NCBI GenBank assembly: GCA_044225825.1
Contig: JBGAIB010000005.1
Location: 1 to 64,000, forward strand
DNA length: 64,000 bases
Source: Bog-950 sp044225825
GTDB taxonomy: Bacteria; Bacteroidota; Bacteroidia; Chitinophagales; LD1
Direction: 5' to 3'
Shown here one piece after another: positions 19,309 through 28,800 of the stretch (position 1 is the first letter of the stretch; the number at the start of each line of letters is the position of its first letter). The position numbers and the translations under genes were made by a program. The notes beneath the pieces were generated by a model that ran no database searches, had not been told where the DNA came from, and saw nothing but the letters and a program-made list of their open reading frames with translations.

Positions 19309-20276
19309 TAGTCGAAACGGTGTTTAGATTTATATAACTCCTCTTTTGGCAAATTCCGAAAGTAATCATAAGTAATTTTTAAACCTTCTGCACGATTTAC
19401 TTTCGGCTGCCAATCTAAAATCTCTTTTGCCCGGGTAATGTCCGGCTGTCGTTGCTTAGGATCATCTACCGGCAACGGTTTATATATTACCTTTTGGTTG
19501 GTTCCTGTCAATTTTATAATCTCCTCAGCAAATTCCGAAATGGTTATTTCGTTAGGGTTACCTATATTAACAGGTTGATGGTAATCAGAACGCAATAATC
19601 GATAAATTCCTTCAACCAGGTCATCAACAAAACAAAAGGAACGAGTCTGCGATCCGTCGCCAAAAATCGTCAAATCTTCTCCACGTAATGCTTGTCCCAG
19701 GAATGCAGGTAATACGCGTCCATCATTCAATCGCATACGCGGTCCGTAGGTATTGAAGATTCTGGCTATTTTGGTATCTACACCATGATAAGTATGATAA
19801 GCCATGGCAATTGCTTCCTGGAAGCGTTTGGCTTCGTCGTATACACCTCGAGGGCCAACAGGATTAACGTTACCCCAATAATCTTCTTTTTGTGGATGTA
19901 CAAGGGGATCGCCGTAAACTTCGCTCGTGCTGGCCACCAGAATGCAAGCACCTTTAGCCTTGGCAAGACCCAACAAATTATGCGTGCCTAACGAACCTAC
20001 TTTAAGCGTTTGAATTGGTATTTTGAGGTAATCGATCGGGGAAGCGGGAGAAGCAAAATGAAGTATATAGTCTAAATGACCCGGTACATGCACAAATTTC
20101 GATACATCGTGATGATAAAACTCAAAATGCTCCAATTTAAACAAGTGCTCAATATTGCTTAGGTTTCCAGTAATCAGATTGTCCATAGCAATAACATGGA
20201 ATTCTTCCTTAATGAACCTATCGCATAAGTGCGAACCTAAAAAACCCGCAGCGCCGGTAATTAAAACTCTTTTCAT
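19308..20276 (-). CDS. UDP-glucuronate decarboxylase (UDP-xylose synthase-like)
   Basis: 322-residue SDR with ITGAAGFLGSHLCDRF, STSEVYGDPLVHPQ and the catalytic GVYDEAKRF. These are hallmarks of UDP-xylose synthases, which decarboxylate UDP-glucuronate. It directly follows the UDP-glucose dehydrogenase gene with a four-base overlap (20273-20276), giving a complete two-step route from UDP-glucose to UDP-xylose. Reaction assignment rests on family resemblance. Confidence 0.87.
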   Translation of the reverse strand: MKRVLITGAAGFLGSHLCDRFIKEEFHVIAMDNLITGNLSNIEHLFKLEHFEFYHHDVSKFVHVPGHLDYILHFASPASPIDYLKIPIQTLKVGSLGTHNLLGLAKAKGACILVASTSEVYGDPLVHPQKEDYWGNVNPVGPRGVYDEAKRFQEAIAMAYHTYHGVDTKIARIFNTYGPRMRLNDGRVLPAFLGQALRGEDLTIFGDGSQTRSFCFVDDLVEGIYRLLRSDYHQPVNIGNPNEITISEFAEEIIKLTGTNQKVIYKPLPVDDPKQRQPDITRAKEILDWQPKVNRAEGLKITYDYFRNLPKEELYKSKHRFD

Positions 20277-21583
20277 TTTACAATTTCACGTCCGATGCTA
20301 TAATAAACAAAGCCCAGTGTTTTCATATGGCCTGTGCTGTATAAATTGCGTCCGTCAAAAATCACATTATCCTTCAAAGCTGTTTTAACGCGTTCAAAAT
20401 CAGGCGACCTGAAAACATTCCATTCCGTAGCAATAATCAGAAAATCAGCACCGTCAATCGCATGATATTCATCCTGTGCCAGCTTAATTCTATCGCCATA
20501 AATTTGCTTTACATTATTCATGGCTTCCGGATCATAAGCGGTAACCGCCGCTCCACGTTCCAGCAATTTATCAACTAAATAAAGCGCAGGCGCCTCGCGG
20601 ATGTCATCCGTATTGGGTTTAAACGCAAGACCCCATAAAGCAACCTTTTTACCTTCTAAATTACCATCATAATGCGCCAGAATTTTATCAAAAAACACCT
20701 TACGCTGCTGGCTATTCACATCCATTACAGCATCCAATATTTTGAAGTCGTAATCATTAGCTTTCGAAGTATAATAAAGCGCTTGCACATCCTTTGGAAA
20801 ACAACTTCCACCATAACCCACTCCTGCAAACAAAAAGCGCTTGCCGATTCGGCTGTCAGTTCCAATTCCCTTCCTAACATTATCCACGTCGGCTCCAACC
20901 AACTCACAAAGGTTGGCTATTTCATTCATAAAGGAAATCTTGGTTGCCAAAAAGGCATTAGCCGCATACTTAGTTACCTCCGCACTGCGCTCATCCATAA
21001 ACAGAATGGGATTACCCTGGCGCACAAAAGGCTCATACAATTCTTCCATTAATTTTTTGGCCTTATCCGAACGAGTACCAACCACTACACGCTCCGGCTT
21101 CATAAAATCTTCTACCGCTACTCCTTCTTTTAAAAACTCAGGGTTCGAAACCACATCAAATTCAACCGTCGCGTTTTTGCCAATCATTTCCCGAACCTTG
21201 TCGGCCGTTCCAACCGGTACGGTACTTTTGTTTACTACAATGGTATAATGTTTAAGCAGCCTGCCCAGTTGTTCTGCTACCCCCATTACATATTTTAAAT
21301 CTGCACTGCCATCTTCACCCGGAGGGGTTGGCAAGGCAAGGAATATTATTTTGGCATCCGCAATACCTTCTGCCAGGCTGCTGGTAAATAATAGCCGGCC
21401 CTGTTTGATGTTACGTTCAAACAGTACATCCAGATCGGGCTCATAAATGGGAATTACGCCCGCTTTTAATTGTTTAACCTTCTCCTCGTTTATATCAATA
21501 CAGGTTACCGAGTTCCCTGTTTCAGCAAAACAAGTTCCTGTAACCAAACCAACATATCCGGTGCCTACAACAGCAATTTTCAT
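20273..21583 (-). CDS. ugd: UDP-glucose 6-dehydrogenase
   Basis: 436 residues. The NAD loop is VVGTGYVGLVTGTCFAETG, the catalytic Cys lies in GVGYGGSCFPKDVQAL, and the C-terminal UDP-binding domain contains WGLAFKPNTDDIREAP. It oxidises UDP-glucose to UDP-glucuronate, substrate of the next gene. It overlaps both neighbours by four bases, evidence for translational coupling. Confidence 0.92.
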   Translation of the reverse strand: MKIAVVGTGYVGLVTGTCFAETGNSVTCIDINEEKVKQLKAGVIPIYEPDLDVLFERNIKQGRLLFTSSLAEGIADAKIIFLALPTPPGEDGSADLKYVMGVAEQLGRLLKHYTIVVNKSTVPVGTADKVREMIGKNATVEFDVVSNPEFLKEGVAVEDFMKPERVVVGTRSDKAKKLMEELYEPFVRQGNPILFMDERSAEVTKYAANAFLATKISFMNEIANLCELVGADVDNVRKGIGTDSRIGKRFLFAGVGYGGSCFPKDVQALYYTSKANDYDFKILDAVMDVNSQQRKVFFDKILAHYDGNLEGKKVALWGLAFKPNTDDIREAPALYLVDKLLERGAAVTAYDPEAMNNVKQIYGDRIKLAQDEYHAIDGADFLIIATEWNVFRSPDFERVKTALKDNVIFDGRNLYSTGHMKTLGFVYYSIGREIVK

Positions 21584-22692
21584 CCTACTATCTCCTTAAA
21601 AGTATTACATATATATTCTAACTGCTCTTGTTCAAACTCAGTATGAATCGGCAACGAGATAACCTGACTACACAAGTGCTCGGTTAAAGCAAAAGCACCA
21701 GCCGGGTAGCGGTCGTCACGGTAGGCTTTTTGCAGGTGCAACGGAATCGGGTAATAAACCATACAAGGTATCCCCTTCTCCTGCATTTTCTTGCGAACCT
21801 CATCCCTGTTTATGCCGGTTAGCTTTAATGTATATTGGTGAAACACGTGCGTAGAATTAGTCGCCCTGGCAGGTGTTTGAGCATGTTTCAAGCCCTTAAA
21901 TGCTTCATCATAATACTCGGCCACCTTATTTCGGCGTAAAGCATAATCATCCAGGTATTTCAATTTCACATCCAGTATGGCAGCCTGTATGGTGTCCAAA
22001 CGGCTATTTACCCCAATTTCATCGTGTACATATTGCACGCTTTGGCCGTGGTTAGAGATCATTCGGAGTTTTGCAGCAATGGCATCATCATTCGTAAATA
22101 ATGCTCCCCCATCACCATAACAACCAAGATTCTTCGATGGAAAAAAAGATGTTGTGCCTATAGTGCCAATGGTTCCTGCCTTCTGTTTCCGTCCATTGCT
22201 AAAAGTATAATCGGCACCTATAGCCTGTGCATTATCTTCAATTACATGCAGATTATGCTTTTTAGCTATGGCCATGATAGGCTCCATATCGGCACACTGA
22301 CCAAACAGGTGAACCGGAACAATGGCTTTCGTTCTTGGCGTTATGGCCTTTTCAATGGCTGCCGGATCAATCGTAAAGGTTTCTGGATTTACTTCTACCA
22401 ATACCGGTTTCAGTTTCAATAAAGCGATTACTTCGGCAGTTGCAACATAGGTAAACGAGGCCGTAATTACTTCATCGCCGGGTTGGTAACCTAAGGCCAT
22501 CATGGCAATTTGCAGGGCATCAGTGCCATTGGCACAGCTGATAACATGTTTTGCCTGCAGATAAGCAGCCAGGTGCTCTTCAAATGCTTTTACCTGAGGC
22601 CCTTTGATAAACTGGGTAGTGGTTAATACCGACGAAATTGCCGCATCCACCTCCGTTTTTATCCTTTGGTATTGCCCCGAAAGGTCTACCAT
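21580..22692 (-). CDS. DegT/DnrJ/EryC1-family sugar aminotransferase (WbpE-like)
   Basis: About 370 residues of the PLP-dependent DegT family. The PLP lysine lies in TSFFPSKNLGCYGDGG and the cofactor-binding Asp-Gln-like region is VIEDNAQAIGADY. It resembles WbpE/WlbC, which aminate a 3-keto sugar nucleotide. I prefer ATG 22692 (MVDLSGQYQRIK), the usual family opening; a GTG at 22707 adds five residues. It is the first gene of the eleven-gene operon. The matching N-acetyltransferase is three genes downstream. Confidence 0.87.
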   Translation of the reverse strand: MVDLSGQYQRIKTEVDAAISSVLTTTQFIKGPQVKAFEEHLAAYLQAKHVISCANGTDALQIAMMALGYQPGDEVITASFTYVATAEVIALLKLKPVLVEVNPETFTIDPAAIEKAITPRTKAIVPVHLFGQCADMEPIMAIAKKHNLHVIEDNAQAIGADYTFSNGRKQKAGTIGTIGTTSFFPSKNLGCYGDGGALFTNDDAIAAKLRMISNHGQSVQYVHDEIGVNSRLDTIQAAILDVKLKYLDDYALRRNKVAEYYDEAFKGLKHAQTPARATNSTHVFHQYTLKLTGINRDEVRKKMQEKGIPCMVYYPIPLHLQKAYRDDRYPAGAFALTEHLCSQVISLPIHTEFEQEQLEYICNTFKEIVG

Positions 22693-22717
22693 CCGTATTT
22701 CTCTCACTTTTCCAATT

Positions 22718-22744
22718 TTTGAGCGGGCTAAAATAATATTTTTG
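22718..22744 (+). promoter_or_regulatory. Candidate Bacteroidota promoter for the 260-residue membrane protein
   Basis: A perfect TAnnTTTG-type -7 box, TATTTTTG, lies at 22737-22744, 24 bp before the ATG at 22768. A TTTG at 22718-22721 could be the -33 element, although the gap of 15 bp is shorter than the usual 19-21. The 75-bp divergent gap also must hold the promoter of the nucleotide-sugar operon, which I could not assign. Confidence 0.4.
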
Positions 22745-22767
22745 CCAGAACGCTGTTTTAAAGAACT

Positions 22768-23550
22768 ATGAACGTACCTCTACGACAAATATTACTGACA
22801 ATCACCCTTCTGGGCGCTTTTTTTTGCCTAAATGCCCAAGATGAGAAAGAAAAAAAGAAAGATAAGTTCGATGCAGGAACAGCGCTTATTATTTCTCCTA
22901 CATATACCGCTCAGTTCCCTTTCGGCACCATGCGCGATCGATTTGGATTCAATTCACACATCAGTATGAATTTTTGGTATAAGCTGAAGAAAAACTGGGT
23001 TATCGGTGCCGAAGGTGGTTTCCTGTTTGGCAATCAGGTGCGCGATAGTTACATTCTGGACCGCATCACCACTACTACCGGACAGAATATATCGCAAAAC
23101 AACACATTGGTTAGTGTTCGGCCTGCAGAACAGGGCTTTACAATTAAGGCGCAATTCGGAAAAATCATTCCCTTTACCCCCAAGTTTCCGGATGCGGGAC
23201 TCCTGTTACTTACCGGTTTTGGCTTCTTACAACACAAAATTGCGCTAAACGTGCGCGAAAGCAGTTTACCGCAGCTCAGCAAAACCTATCGCAAAGGATA
23301 CGACCGCATGTGTAACGGCCCGGTACTATCACAATTTGTAGGATATGCGTTTATGGCTCGCCGTAAGTTGTACAGCTTTTATGGCGGACTGCAATTTGAC
23401 GTAGCCTTTACCGGCGAACGACGGGCCTACGACTTCTATGCCATGAAAAAACTCGACGAAAAACGTGTTGATCTATTCCTGGGCATTAAAGTAGGTTGGA
23501 TTCTACCTATCTTCTTGCAATCCAGCGAAACTGAATATTACTATTATTGA
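22768..23550 (+). CDS. Secreted/outer-membrane protein of unknown function
   Basis: 260 residues with a signal peptide ending at about LNAQ (residue 23), then a short Lys/Glu-rich linker. The rest has alternating aromatic/polar beta-strand patterns (for example ISMNFWYKLKKNWVIGAEGG, LYSFYGGLQFDVAF) and ends in aromatic residues (ETEYYYY), suggesting a small outer-membrane beta-barrel. I do not recognise a named family. It is nine bases from the region of the Kdo transferase start region, so the two are probably co-transcribed, which fits an envelope role. Confidence 0.7.
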   Translation: MNVPLRQILLTITLLGAFFCLNAQDEKEKKKDKFDAGTALIISPTYTAQFPFGTMRDRFGFNSHISMNFWYKLKKNWVIGAEGGFLFGNQVRDSYILDRITTTTGQNISQNNTLVSVRPAEQGFTIKAQFGKIIPFTPKFPDAGLLLLTGFGFLQHKIALNVRESSLPQLSKTYRKGYDRMCNGPVLSQFVGYAFMARRKLYSFYGGLQFDVAFTGERRAYDFYAMKKLDEKRVDLFLGIKVGWILPIFLQSSETEYYYY

Positions 23551-23580
23551 TGCAAGCCCTTGCCTCATCGGCTATTGCTT

Positions 23581-24825
23581 ATGTTACAACTCAGTCTGCT
23601 CCTTTACAACTTAGCTATCAGGGCTTATGGGCTGGGGATTTTGCTTTATTCTTTCACTAATAAAAAAGCTGCCCTATGGATTGAGGGCCGTAAGAACTGG
23701 AAACAGCAACTTAGTACATTACCGTCTTTTGAGGGGAGTACCTACTGGTTTCATTGCGCATCGCTGGGCGAATTTGAACAAGCCCGGCCGCTAATGGAAC
23801 ACTTGAAAAGAACCAACCCCGCCTGCCGCCTGCTACTGACCTTCTTCTCTCCTTCGGGCTATGAAGTGCGTAAAAATTATCCCCTGGCCGACCTGGTTAT
23901 GTACCTACCATTGGATACGAAAGCTAACGCTTCCTATTTTGTGAAGAAGGCAAATCCTTCCGCCGCGTTCTTCGTGAAATACGAATTCTGGTATCACTAT
24001 TTGCACCAACTAAAATCCGGTAATATTCCGGTAACCCTGTTTTCAGCAAACTTCAGACAAGACCAGACTTTCTTCGCATGGTATGGAACTTTCTTCCGTA
24101 AAATGCTTACCAACTTCACGCACCTATTTGTACAAAACAGCAACTCTCAACAATTGCTAAATCAAATTGGTATTCGCTCAATAGTTGCAGGCGATACCCG
24201 TTTCGACCGGGTGCGCGAAATTGCTGACAACCGAAGTGCATTATCCCTTATAGAACAATTTAAAAGGGAATCTGGCCTCCTGATTGCAGGAAGCACCTGG
24301 CCGGCGGATGAACAGCTCTTAGTGGAACTTATAAATACTACCCCCGTCCCGGGCTTTAAATACATCATTGCTCCGCACGATATAGATAATCAGCGGATAG
24401 ATAAGCTGCTACAAGCATTAAAAGGCAAGGCAAGCCGCCTGTCGGAACTGGACGAAGAAAAAGCTATAAATACCAAAGTGGTTATTGTAGATAGTATTGG
24501 TCTGCTCACCGCTATTTATGCCTATGGCACTATAGCCTATGTAGGCGGAGGATTTAATGCCAGCGTGCATAACGTACTGGAGCCTGCTGTATATGGAATG
24601 CCTGTTGTTTTTGGTCCTAACTACCACAAATCCGCCGAAGCGCAGCAACTGCTTCAATTGCCTGCTGCCTTTAGCATTGCCCGCATCTCAGAGTTGCAAA
24701 ACTGCCTGAACCAATTACTCGCCAATAACGCCGAGCTGCTAAAACAAACCTCCACTACCGCCAGGGAATACATACTTCAAAACTGCGGGGGTACGGCAAT
24801 TATTACAAAAACACTGGGCTTATAA
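23581..24825 (+). CDS. waaA: 3-deoxy-D-manno-octulosonic acid (Kdo) transferase
   Basis: About 414 residues. An N-terminal membrane anchor (LLLYNLAIRAYGLGILLYSF) precedes a GT-B fold with the WaaA signature FHCASLGEFEQARPL carrying the catalytic-base Glu, VKYEFWYHYL, LFSANFR and the C-terminal GGGFNASVHNVLEPA donor-binding motif. It adds Kdo to lipid A precursor at the inner membrane. ATG 23581 (MLQLSLLLYN) is chosen over a TTG at 23560 because the anchor starts there. Confidence 0.92.
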   Translation: MLQLSLLLYNLAIRAYGLGILLYSFTNKKAALWIEGRKNWKQQLSTLPSFEGSTYWFHCASLGEFEQARPLMEHLKRTNPACRLLLTFFSPSGYEVRKNYPLADLVMYLPLDTKANASYFVKKANPSAAFFVKYEFWYHYLHQLKSGNIPVTLFSANFRQDQTFFAWYGTFFRKMLTNFTHLFVQNSNSQQLLNQIGIRSIVAGDTRFDRVREIADNRSALSLIEQFKRESGLLIAGSTWPADEQLLVELINTTPVPGFKYIIAPHDIDNQRIDKLLQALKGKASRLSELDEEKAINTKVVIVDSIGLLTAIYAYGTIAYVGGGFNASVHNVLEPAVYGMPVVFGPNYHKSAEAQQLLQLPAAFSIARISELQNCLNQLLANNAELLKQTSTTAREYILQNCGGTAIITKTLGL

Positions 24826-24870
24826 TCCATCGTTTCTTACCATTGCGTATTATTGTAATTATCTATAATT

Positions 24871-25671
24871 ATGAAAGTATTGATTGCCGGCGTGGGCAAT
24901 ATGGGTAAAACCTACGCTAAAAGTTTACTGCTATCCCATTTTACAAAAGCGGAGGATCTGCTACTCCTCGAAAAAAATCTTACCGAAGATGATGGACTCA
25001 AAGCCATTCCTTCCGCCAATCGCTTAACCGCCGCCTCCGAAGCAATCCGCAAGGCCGATATTCTCATATTGGCTGTAAAGCCACAGGATTTCCCGGCGCT
25101 GGCTGTAGAGATTCGACCCTTTCTTCATCCTGAGCAATTGGTACTTTCCATAATGGCAGGCATTCGTATGCAGGCCATAAATGCAGCTTTGGGTTTAACA
25201 AAAGTGGTGCGCTCTATGCCCAATCTTCCGGCACAAATAGGTATGGGCATGACGGTATTTACCTGCCTTCCTGCGCTCGACAAAAAGGAACTGTTCATTA
25301 TCCAGAATCTGCTGAACACTACAGGTAAATCGGTATATGTGGAAGATGAAAGCCGTATTGATGCTGCCACAGCCATCTCGGGCAGTGGCCCTGCTTACGT
25401 TTATTATTTTATGGAGGCAATGATTCAATCGGCCATCAAAATGGGTTTTACTCAAAGCGAAGCTGAGCTGATGGTCAATCAAACCTTAATGGGTGCCGTT
25501 AACCTGCATAACCGCAACGAGCTTACCTGTGGTGAATGGATCAAGCGCGTAGCATCGAAAGGAGGAACTACCGAAGCCGCCCTGTCTGTATTCAACAAAA
25601 ACGAATTAAGCGCTAAAATCGAGGAGGGTTTATTTAGCGCATTGAACCGCGCCAGAGAACTGGGCAAATAA
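24871..25671 (+). CDS. proC: Pyrroline-5-carboxylate reductase
   Basis: 266 residues, standard length. The N-terminal NAD(P) loop is VLIAGVGNMGKTYAKSLL; the family signature region near the C-terminus contains SGSGPAYVYYFMEAM and VASKGGTTEAAL. It reduces 1-pyrroline-5-carboxylate to proline, the last step of proline synthesis. It lies 45 bp behind waaA without metabolic connection. Confidence 0.93.
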   Translation: MKVLIAGVGNMGKTYAKSLLLSHFTKAEDLLLLEKNLTEDDGLKAIPSANRLTAASEAIRKADILILAVKPQDFPALAVEIRPFLHPEQLVLSIMAGIRMQAINAALGLTKVVRSMPNLPAQIGMGMTVFTCLPALDKKELFIIQNLLNTTGKSVYVEDESRIDAATAISGSGPAYVYYFMEAMIQSAIKMGFTQSEAELMVNQTLMGAVNLHNRNELTCGEWIKRVASKGGTTEAALSVFNKNELSAKIEEGLFSALNRARELGK

Positions 25672-25697
25672 GCAACTGCCCCATATCCTATAAAAAA

Positions 25698-25733
25698 GCC
25701 CCGCGGCTCAAACGTAGAAAGAACCGACGGGGC
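25698..25733 (+). terminator. Weak inverted repeat downstream of proC
   Basis: GCCCCG at 25698-25703 pairs with CGGGGC at 25728-25733 around a 24-nt loop. A run of A precedes it on the plus strand, so T-rich termination would suit transcripts coming from the minus strand better. It may be a bidirectional or vestigial terminator. Confidence 0.3.
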
Positions 25734-25831
25734 AAATTAATGGGCACAATTGAGAAGAAAAAAGAACGATTATGAAATCCTCTCCTTTCCGCCACCTTCA
25801 GGGGAGGAAGGGAAAGGCATATTGGTAGATT

Positions 25832-25868
25832 ATAAAAATCCGGGAGAAGGAACCACTCTCCCCCCGGC
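25832..25868 (-). terminator. Probable terminator of the PKD/T9SS gene
   Basis: Read on the minus strand, a GC-rich stem (CCGGGGGGAGAG pairing with CTCCCGG, with bulged Gs) is followed by ATTTTTATA. It begins about 12 bp past the stop codon of the gene ending at 25880. Confidence 0.55.
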
Positions 25869-25879
25869 ATAGGGCAAAA

Positions 25880-28800
25880 CTATTCCATCACCAACTTACC
25901 TTTGGCAAGCGGTTTATTGTTTTGTAAAATCTGATAGGTATAAACACCCGCAGCCAGGTTATTACGTTCTAACTGCAGCGCGTTACTGGTAAAAGTTTGC
26001 TCGGTTACCAGGCGTCCGGTTATATCGTATACGCGCAACTTCGCACCATCCGTATTTTTACCTGCAATGCGTATCTCGGCATAATCTGTCATAGGGTTTG
26101 GAGCAATAACCACATTTACCGAAGGCGTTAGCTCTTCAATACCGGTTGCGTCAATCAACGTTACAGCTGCATCATTGGTAACCACTGGTGTGTTGTAATC
26201 AAAGTAGATAGCTGCATCATCCGATATAACGTAGCCGGGCAGCAAGCCGTTGTTGGCATTTATGGCAAACTTAACCCAACCATGGCTGGCCGGTTCATTA
26301 GTCATTTCCGCAGGCAATTGAATATCGCTGAACTTAAAGTTCATTTCACCATTGTCCTCGGTAACTGCACAAGGGTGACTGGCACCTAAAAATTCAAAAC
26401 TGCTGATATCCAGGTCAGAAGAGATCACATCCTTAATTACCACATTCACCGCATTTGCATTACCCTGGTTCTGGAAGTTAATTACGTATTCAATACGCTG
26501 GTTCGGTTCCACCGAGGATACCATCTGATAGCTTGGATTCTCCACATTGGTTACATAAGCCAGTTTGTTGTTCGGATCCCAGCTACCGGTTACAACCTGG
26601 TGTACGGTATCCACGTTGTTGTTCAGGTTAACATCGTTACAGCCGTTACCGGGTACAACGTTGGCCAGTGTAAATACAAACTGGTTAAGCGTTAAGCCGC
26701 TATTGGCATTAAAGGTTACCCAATAGTATTCACAGTCGCCCGGCATTAAGTTGTTCAGGGCCCAGCTAAGTGTATGCGTGCTGGCATTATGCGAAGTTTG
26801 AGCTGGTGAGCTATAGTTGAAGGTAAGTGTTTGGTCGTAGAACAGATTTACTGTTCCGCTTGCCACACTGGAACCCAGGTTGCATACCTGAATATCGTAC
26901 CAGGCAGGGAAACCTGCTGTAACCGTAGTGTGTGGGGTAATGTTGATAGCCAGATTACAGGCACCGGGTTGACAGTAAACCGCAAAGTCCTGATTGCTGA
27001 CCTGCCCGGGTGTGGTAGCCGTAACTGTTAGCGTTTGCGGTGTTACGGAACAGGTGCTAAAGTTGGTGCTTGCCATAGTAATAGTGTAAGTACCAATGGG
27101 CACTAATACACAGTAATGACCTTGTGCATCGGTATAAGCCTGATAAGTATGGCCATTCGAACCCGCCAACGTTACATGAACACCCGATATACCTGTTTCG
27201 GTGGTATCCTGTTGGTGGTTGTTATTGGCATCAAAGTATACGGTGCCGCAAATGTTAACCGAATTATTCTGCACCCCGAAATCGAATCCGCAAAGATGTT
27301 GGAATCCACTGATGCTAACCGGAGCATAATAACCGCAACTGAGCGCTCCTGAATTATTACTGGCTGAAACCGGTAAAGTAATAGTATTGCCCTGTGCAGC
27401 ACAGTAATGGATATAATAGGTGCCTGCAGGAACGTAGATATTGTAGTGACCATTGGCATCAGTAACAGCCGAATAGTTGCCGGCATATACGGTAACACCG
27501 CTTATACCCTGTTCACCATTATCCTGTACACCGTTACCGTTAGCGTCGTTAAACACAATGCCGCATAAGGTATCGTTAAGCGCAGGTGTATTTACAGTAT
27601 AGCATGCGGTACCCACACACTGGTTGGCATCAAACACCGATACGCAATAAGTTCCCGGTTGGGTTACTGTTACGGTACTGGTAGTGCTGTTATTCCAGTA
27701 ATAAGCATAAGGTCCACCGGTGCCACCGCTGGCATGTGCGGTTAACACATAGGTAGGGCCTGTTCCAGCACTGGTAATGGAAACAGAAAGCGAACAAGGA
27801 CTTTGTATAGTTACAGTATCGCAATACTGGCTGGTGCAACCGGCCGAGGTAGCAATGCTCAAACAAACCAGGTAATTACCCGGCGAGGTGTAGGTATGTG
27901 TCGGGCTCGCCGCTGTGGACGATGTACCATCACCAAAACTCCAGTTGTATGTAGCGCTCGAAGCACCTCCAAGAGAGGAACTATTAGTAAACGCTGCTAA
28001 TCCTCCACTGGTAGTAGCAACATAATAAGCCTGGCAATTGGAGCCTTGACCTGGTACTACTACATACTGGCAGAAGGTGTCGGTGCAAATGGTGCCTGAC
28101 ACATAGGCTATTAAACATACCTGGTAAGTAACGGTGGTAGCACTGCTCGGATAAGTATGTGTAGTAGTTGATGTGGTAGCATTGTAAGTGGTGCCATCAC
28201 CAAAAGTCCAGTGGTAAATGGTGCCGTTTGGATTGCTTGCTCCGTAGAACTGAACAGCCGGTGGTTGACTGGCAGTATATTGCCAGCCGGCATTAACATT
28301 ACAAGGTGCCGGAGAGGTTACTGTTATATACTGGCAGATAGAATCACAGAAGGTGCTTTGATTTCCGTATACATACAAGCATACGCGGTGCTGGCCTACG
28401 GTCAGATTATTCCAGGTAAATTGCTGATAGGTTGGGCCGTTAGCCGTATTACTGCCATCTAACCACCAGTGGTAATAGGTACCGGTTGGGTACGTGTTGG
28501 CAACCGCAACACTAATAGAACCTGCTCCGGCAGTAGCAGTAAAGTTGGCTTGTATACCTGAACAAACGTTTGTGCCGGGCACAAAAAATGTTTGGCAGGC
28601 TGAATCGCAAAAAGTATTGCTGTTAGCATAAATATACAGGCAGAAGGTATGCGTACCCGCAGTTACGCCTGATACGGTATAGCCCGTATTGGGATTAGGA
28701 TTAGTTAAGGCCTGTCCATCCATCCACCATTGATATAGCGTATTGGCATTGGTTCCGGTTGAACTGCTTTGCAGTGCTACTACGCCCGCTGTTTGGGTGT

